A stretch of DNA of 64,000 nt from JAIUNP01 sp020161975 (GTDB lineage Bacteria; Pseudomonadota; Alphaproteobacteria; Rhizobiales; Beijerinckiaceae): positions 1 to 64,000 of the forward strand of contig DAIOGK010000012.1 of NCBI GenBank assembly GCA_036745275.1, written 5' to 3'. This document shows, in pieces, positions 59,258 to 64,000 of this stretch. Each line of letters opens with the position of its first letter. Position 1 is the first letter of the stretch. The notes beneath the pieces were generated by a model that did not search any database, was not told the DNA's origin, and was given only the letters and a program-made list of their open reading frames with translations. Position numbers and translations under genes: made by a program.

Positions 59258-61677
59258 CATCCCGCCCCGGCAACTATCAGGTGAACTTCAACGGCGGGGA
59301 AATCGACCCCGCCGCACACGGTTCCACGCATCTGAAAACCTATTATTCCGGCGCGGCGCGCATGGCGCGGGTGCGGCCTGTGCCGCAGGGCGGCTTCACC
59401 CTCATGCCCGGATCGGCCTATCGCGCGCCGGTGCGGCGGGCGCTGGCGACGGCGGCAACCGCGACGCCGGCAGCGGTGACGACAGCGGCGGCGGGCGTGC
59501 TGTGGACGGTAGGCGTCAGCGCGGCGGGGGTGGCGGCCATTGACCTGTCCGGCCTCGGCGGCGGCGCGGATGATGCCGCGCGCGTGCAGATCGAGGTTGA
59601 AACCGGCGGCCTGTGGGTGGCGATCGGCGGTTCGATGGCGCTGCGCAAGGCGGCGGCGGCCTACCGGCAGGCGACGGCGCCGGGGGCGGTGCTGACAATC
59701 ACCGGGGTGCGCCTGCGGCTACTGACAGCGCCGGCGGCCAGCCGCACCATCTCAACCGGCACCGTGGCCGTGCTGACCGAGACAACGGGCGAGGTGACCG
59801 GCGTCAAGCTGTGGTCATTCGCCTATTCCACCGCCGAAAGCTACATGGTGGTGGCAGCGCCCGGCCATGCGGATGTGTTCACCGCCGAACCGGGCGGCTT
59901 CGCCTATGCCGGATGCTTCGGCTGCGCCTATACGGGGGAACAGCTCGCGGACGTTTCCTTTGTGCAGCGGCGCGATACGGCGCTGCTGTTCCATGTCGAT
60001 GTGGCGCCCCGGCGCCTGCTGCGCATCGGCGCGTCGCAGGAATGGGCGCTGGATGCCGCGCCCTTCACCTTCATTCCGGATGTCGACTACGGCGGAAACT
60101 ACACCCACACAGCGGATATCTGGATGCTCTATGTCCAGTATGCCACCGGCACATTCGGTGCGGGACAGGCGTTCGAGATCACCGTTTCGGGTGAAACAAC
60201 CGCGCAGGTTTTCATCTCCGAGGACGGCACGGCCAGTTCGCTGAATATCAAGAACGCACTTGAGGCGCTGCCGTCGATCGAGCCGGGCCTGACCGTTGCG
60301 CAGACGGGCGGTTCACCGGGCCTGCTGTCGTTTCAGGTGACGTTCTCGGGCGCACTGAATATCGGCAGCAACTTCGACGTGTCGGGCCGGTGTGTGTCGT
60401 CGACCAATACGGTGCTGACCTGTTCGCGCACCCAGAAGGGCAAGAAGGGGGGCGAAGCCCTGTTCTCGCCGTCGCGCGGGTATCCGGCAACCGGCATCTT
60501 CTTTCAGGAACGGCTGGTGCTGGCGGGGTTCAAGGCGAAGCGCAACGCGTTTCTGGCCAGCCGCACCGGTGAGTACTTCGACTTCAACATCGAAGCGCAG
60601 GCCGCGAGCGGCGCCATTCTGGTGGCGATGGACACGGACGGGGCCGAAGAAATCACGCATCTGAAGCGCGGGCGGCATCTGATCGTAATGACAACCGAGG
60701 CCGAATGGTTCGTGTCCGACAAGGCGCTGGTGCGGTCAACGCCGCCGAACCTTGTCCGGTCCTCGCCGAACGGCACACGCCGGGCCGTGCCGGTGTGCGA
60801 GCACGAAGGCGCGATCATCTATGTGGCCGCCGCCGGAACCAAGGTGTTCGCGGCGACCTATGCCGACACGGCGGCGGGCTATGACAGCGCGCCGATTTCG
60901 CTGCTGGCCTCGCACCTGATCGACAACGTGCAGGATGCCGCGCTGCAGCGGGCCGATTCCACATCCGATGCGGACCGCTACTGGCTGGTGCGCGGCGACG
61001 GGCTGCTGGTGAGCGGAAGCCTGCTGCGCAATCAGGAGGTGAGCGCCTTCACCCGCTGGCCAACCGAGGGGCAGGTGAAGGCGGTGGCTGTCGACGGGGC
61101 GAACACGGCGTGGATCGTGGTTGCGCGGCTGGTGGGCGGCATCAGCCGGTTGCAGCTGGAAACGCTGGATGATGATCTGCTGTATGACTGCACCGTGACG
61201 CGGGCGCCCAATGCCGCAACCGTGACGGGGCTGGCGCATCTTGAGGGCGGCACGGTGTATGCGACGGCGGACGGCTGGCGGCTCGGTCCCTTCACGGTGA
61301 CGGGCGGTGCGATCACGCTGGATGAACCCGCAGCAACCGTCACCGTGGGGCTGTGGACGGCTCCGGCGGTCGAGACGCTGCCGCTCAAGCGCGATGTCGG
61401 GCCTGCGCTGGTGGTGAAGCGCCCGGCGAGAATCCACACGATCAAGCTGGATCTGATCGAGACAGAAGAACTGGCGGTGGGGGCCAATGGCCGCCGGGCG
61501 CGATCGGTTCCCATGGGCCGGTTCGGCGATCCGGCAACCGGGCCGCTGGCGCCGCAAACGCGGCCTGTGGCGGTGCGCGGCATCATGGGGTTCCAGCCGG
61601 ATGCGGTGGCGACCTTCACCCAGACGCAGCCCGGCAAGATGACCTTGCGCAACGTGACACTGGAAGCGAGGCTCTGA
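59254..61677 (+). CDS. tail tubular protein B-like (T7 gp12 class)
   Basis: An 807-residue protein in the position of the T7 gp12 nozzle. It begins NYQVNFNGGEIDPAAHG and contains a long beta-rich body (AESYMVVAAPGHADVFTAEP; GYPATGIFFQERLVLAGFKA; EAQAASGAILVAMDTDGAEE; TTEAEWFVSDKALVRSTPPN). The 'FFQERL' and 'FDFN' stretches are typical of this family in prophages. Short-tail nozzle, therefore host-contact zone. Confidence 0.8.
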   Translation: MTSRPGNYQVNFNGGEIDPAAHGSTHLKTYYSGAARMARVRPVPQGGFTLMPGSAYRAPVRRALATAATATPAAVTTAAAGVLWTVGVSAAGVAAIDLSGLGGGADDAARVQIEVETGGLWVAIGGSMALRKAAAAYRQATAPGAVLTITGVRLRLLTAPAASRTISTGTVAVLTETTGEVTGVKLWSFAYSTAESYMVVAAPGHADVFTAEPGGFAYAGCFGCAYTGEQLADVSFVQRRDTALLFHVDVAPRRLLRIGASQEWALDAAPFTFIPDVDYGGNYTHTADIWMLYVQYATGTFGAGQAFEITVSGETTAQVFISEDGTASSLNIKNALEALPSIEPGLTVAQTGGSPGLLSFQVTFSGALNIGSNFDVSGRCVSSTNTVLTCSRTQKGKKGGEALFSPSRGYPATGIFFQERLVLAGFKAKRNAFLASRTGEYFDFNIEAQAASGAILVAMDTDGAEEITHLKRGRHLIVMTTEAEWFVSDKALVRSTPPNLVRSSPNGTRRAVPVCEHEGAIIYVAAAGTKVFAATYADTAAGYDSAPISLLASHLIDNVQDAALQRADSTSDADRYWLVRGDGLLVSGSLLRNQEVSAFTRWPTEGQVKAVAVDGANTAWIVVARLVGGISRLQLETLDDDLLYDCTVTRAPNAATVTGLAHLEGGTVYATADGWRLGPFTVTGGAITLDEPAATVTVGLWTAPAVETLPLKRDVGPALVVKRPARIHTIKLDLIETEELAVGANGRRARSVPMGRFGDPATGPLAPQTRPVAVRGIMGFQPDAVATFTQTQPGKMTLRNVTLEARL

Positions 61678-62285
61678 TGGAACTGGCGGCAGCTGTATTC
61701 ACCACAGTGGCGAGCGCCGCATCTGCCGGGGCAAGCGCGGTCGGCAGTGCGGTGTCTGCCGGGGCAAGCGCGCTCGGCAGTGTCGGGACCGCCCTTGGCA
61801 GTTTCGGGACTGCGGCGGGTGGTGCGACGGGCGGCGGCTCGTTCCTGTCCTCGCTGATGCAGGGCGGCATGAGCGTTCTTGGCGGCATTTCGGCGATGCG
61901 CGAGGGCGACGAAAAGGCGGCGGCCCTGCGCGAACAGGGGCTGCAGGCGCAGGACGACGCGCGGCAGGAGCGCCTTGCCGGAATGCAGCGTACTGACCAG
62001 TTGCGGCGCCAGCTGCTGGATGAACAGGGGCAGCGCGATGTGGCGTATGCGGCATCGGGCATCGACCTGTCGTTCGGCACACCGGTTGTGGCGCGGGCGC
62101 AGGCCGATGACGACGCGGCGCGGGCGCTGGCGATTTCCGGCGAAACGACCAATGCGCGGGCGGCGCAATATGAACAGCGGGCCGCGAGCTACCGCGCCGC
62201 CGCCGGGCGGGCCAAGAGCACGGGCCTGCTGAACGCGCTCGGTATCGGGGCGAAAACCATGATGTCTGCGGCGAACCGGGGGTAA
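61677..62285 (+). CDS. internal virion protein (T7 gp14-like)
   Basis: A 202-residue protein: Gly/Ser/Ala-rich N-terminus with possible membrane-active segment (VFTTVASAASAGASAVGSAV), then a helical charged region (AALREQGLQAQDDARQERLA; VAYAASGIDLSFGTPVVARA; RAAQYEQRAASYRAAAGRAK). This is the composition of internal proteins ejected into the host envelope. TGATG overlap with the nozzle gene. Confidence 0.72.
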   Translation: MELAAAVFTTVASAASAGASAVGSAVSAGASALGSVGTALGSFGTAAGGATGGGSFLSSLMQGGMSVLGGISAMREGDEKAAALREQGLQAQDDARQERLAGMQRTDQLRRQLLDEQGQRDVAYAASGIDLSFGTPVVARAQADDDAARALAISGETTNARAAQYEQRAASYRAAAGRAKSTGLLNALGIGAKTMMSAANRG

Positions 62286-62286
62286 G

Positions 62287-64000
62287 ATGGCAAGTTCTCT
62301 GACCTCGAAAACCGGGCTTGTACCGCTGGCCGGGCAGGCGATTGCCCAGCCGCTGAATGATGCGGGCGACGCGCGGGCGGCCACCAACCTGTTCACCCAG
62401 ATTGCGGACGGGCTGGGCGCCATTGCCGACAAGCAGGCGGCGGTGGAAGGCGCGCGCGAGGGGGCGATTGCCGGGCTGGTGGACGGCTACAAGCCGACCA
62501 ACAGCGCGACGATCCGGGGGCATGCTTTCGACAGGGCGGGCAACCGGGCATTCCAGACACAGACGGAGGCCAACTTCCGGTCGGATGCGCTCGATCTGCA
62601 CCAGAAACATTCCGATGATCCTGTGGCGTTCAAATCGGCGTATGATGCGCTCACCGCGCAATATCAGGCGCGCGTTGCGGCGGCAGGGCCGGAACTGGTC
62701 GGGGACTTCAAGGCCGGGGCAACGACGCTTGGTACGACATTGCGCCTGAAGGTGAACGATGCGTTCGAGGCCCGGCAGAAAGACCAGGCGCGGGCGCGGC
62801 TGTTCGAGACGGTGAGCGCGCACGAGACATCGGTGGCGCGGCTGGCGATGACGGACCCGGAATCTGAAAACACGCTGGCGACGGCGCGCGCGTCGCTCGG
62901 CAAGGTGGAAGCCGATATCGACGCTGCGGTTGCGGATGGGCACGTCACCGCTGAACAGGCAATTAAGCAGAAACAGGCGCTGCGGTCCTCGACGCTGCTG
63001 TCGCTCTACACCGCCCGTGCCCAGAAGATGACGGACCCGGACGAGATCGACCGGCTGCATCAGGGCATCCGCAAGGACATCGCAGCGGGGAAGCTGGCGC
63101 TGCTGAGCCCGGACGGAATCCAGCAGCTCGACACGGGGCTGTCGCAACTGGCGAAAGCGCGGCGCAACGAGATCACCGCCGCGACCTCGACCTACCAGAA
63201 GGCGCTGGATGACTATATCGACCGGAACGGCAAGGGGCTGACCCCGCCCGCTGCTGAACTGGCGGCGCTGGAAAAGCAGGGCGCCAGCCTCGGTGCGCAG
63301 GGGCGCACGATGCTGGCTCAGGCACAGGCCAAGCTGCAGGTGGAACAGACGATGCGCCGCATGAACGCCAGCGAGCGGGCGGCCTATGTGTCGAAACTCG
63401 AAGGCGAGGCGAAGGGCGCGGGCAGCGACCGGGGCGCGCAGATTGCCCAGGCGTTTGTCGCGCGCGGCCTGTCGCCGGTGGCGGCGGCTGCGCTGGCAGG
63501 GCAGTCGATGGCGGAATCGGCGGGCAGGACCGATGCTGTAAATCCCGGCGACGGGCGTGACGGCAGTGATTCCATCGGGCTTTTCCAGTGGAACGGGGAG
63601 CGTGCCGCCCGCCTGAAAGCGTTCGCGGCCAAGCGCGGAACAACCCCACGCGACTTCGACACGCAGATTGATTTCGTGATGCTGGAACTGGAAACCAGCG
63701 AGAAAGGCCGGGGCGATGCCCTGCGCAATGCCGGCGACCTGCGCGGGGCAAACCGCGCCGTCATCTCCTATCTTCGGCCCGCCGGATGGACGGAAGGCAA
63801 CCCGGAGGCGGGGCATAACTGGTCGGGGCGGCTGGCCAATGCCGAACGCATCGCGGCATCCGGCGTCAGCAAGCCGATGGCGCAGGTGATCGATTTTGCC
63901 CGGTCGCGGCGCGATTCGATGAACAGCCTTGACACAACCGACCCGCTGCGGGCGGCGGAACAGGCCGGGGTTCTCCCCGGCGGGCAGGTGGCGCCGGTGG
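62287..64000 (+). CDS. internal virion protein with phage lysozyme domain, 3' end outside the window
   Basis: At least 571 residues. Residues 1-390 are helical and Ala/Gln/Asp-rich. At about residues 400-520 lies a lysozyme-like domain (VAAAALAGQSMAESAGRTDA; DSIGLFQWNGERAARLKAFA; TQIDFVMLELETSEKG; ISYLRPAGWTEGNPE), with the tail-tip lysozyme pattern GQSxxESxG and SIGLFQWxxxR. Such proteins open peptidoglycan during DNA ejection, as T7 gp16 does. The gene is cut by the window edge. Confidence 0.82.
   Translation, partial: MASSLTSKTGLVPLAGQAIAQPLNDAGDARAATNLFTQIADGLGAIADKQAAVEGAREGAIAGLVDGYKPTNSATIRGHAFDRAGNRAFQTQTEANFRSDALDLHQKHSDDPVAFKSAYDALTAQYQARVAAAGPELVGDFKAGATTLGTTLRLKVNDAFEARQKDQARARLFETVSAHETSVARLAMTDPESENTLATARASLGKVEADIDAAVADGHVTAEQAIKQKQALRSSTLLSLYTARAQKMTDPDEIDRLHQGIRKDIAAGKLALLSPDGIQQLDTGLSQLAKARRNEITAATSTYQKALDDYIDRNGKGLTPPAAELAALEKQGASLGAQGRTMLAQAQAKLQVEQTMRRMNASERAAYVSKLEGEAKGAGSDRGAQIAQAFVARGLSPVAAAALAGQSMAESAGRTDAVNPGDGRDGSDSIGLFQWNGERAARLKAFAAKRGTTPRDFDTQIDFVMLELETSEKGRGDALRNAGDLRGANRAVISYLRPAGWTEGNPEAGHNWSGRLANAERIAASGVSKPMAQVIDFARSRRDSMNSLDTTDPLRAAEQAGVLPGGQVAPV

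Overview
The window is about 64 kb of high-GC DNA from an alphaproteobacterium, most likely of the order Hyphomicrobiales. The evidence is a split, circularly permuted tmRNA gene encoding the tag ANDNYAPVAQAA, an alphaproteobacterial-type SspB beside it, the gene order hflK-hflC-DUF2065-degP/serB-miaA, small DUF4169 and ribbon-helix-helix genes next to fumC, and dense ATGA/GTGA start-stop overlaps. I cannot name the species from sequence alone.

Positions 1-38623 are ordinary chromosome. In order they hold the 5' part of a UvrD helicase gene; a GlcD/D-lactate dehydrogenase-type flavoenzyme; a large AsmA-family protein; fumC; a small membrane-protein pair; the proteolysis-tagging unit sspB plus ssrA; thyA-folA; the membrane quality-control cluster hflK-hflC-DUF2065-degP; serB and miaA, divergent with overlapping start codons; a GGDEF protein; the branched-chain amino acid genes ilvB(I)-ilvH and ilvC; an endonuclease-fold protein translationally coupled to an ABC importer of the nitrate/sulfonate/taurine class; several small enzymes (PhzF, NUDIX, hydrolase, GST); a nickel/cobalt exporter with its CsoR/RcnR-type repressor and a perfect 26-bp palindromic operator; and leuA. 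Both ilv and leuA are preceded by short leader peptides. The ilv leader ends in a clean intrinsic terminator, so it looks like attenuation control. The leuA leader has seven Leu codons in a run of ten Leu/Ser/Ala/Gly codons.

A tRNA-Lys(CTT) gene at 38624-38699 marks the left end of a prophage that runs to the end of the window and beyond. Its left arm has a tyrosine integrase, an excisionase-like gene, a divergent CI-like/Cro-like switch and candidate shared operators. The early operon (42138-50498) encodes small DNA-binding and membrane proteins, a DNA methylase-like protein, a lone OmpR-type winged helix, a Toprim primase-like protein, a superfamily-3-like helicase, and a protein with a 12-bp tandem repeat fused to a DUF6745-like domain. 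That repeat contains a 100-N assembly gap. A 640-bp non-coding region follows, with helically phased TGTAAC/GTTACA repeats. The late operon then runs in podovirus (T7-like) order: terminase small and large, portal, scaffold, capsid, tail-tube A and B, internal virion protein, and a lysozyme-bearing internal virion protein cut by the window edge.

I see no CRISPR array, rRNA or insertion sequence. The most unusual items are the phased repeats upstream of the terminase genes, the TCCGACAT inverted-repeat cluster beside the attachment site, the tetrapeptide-repeat DUF6745-like protein, and the CsoR-like ligand set in a regulator next to a Ni/Co exporter.
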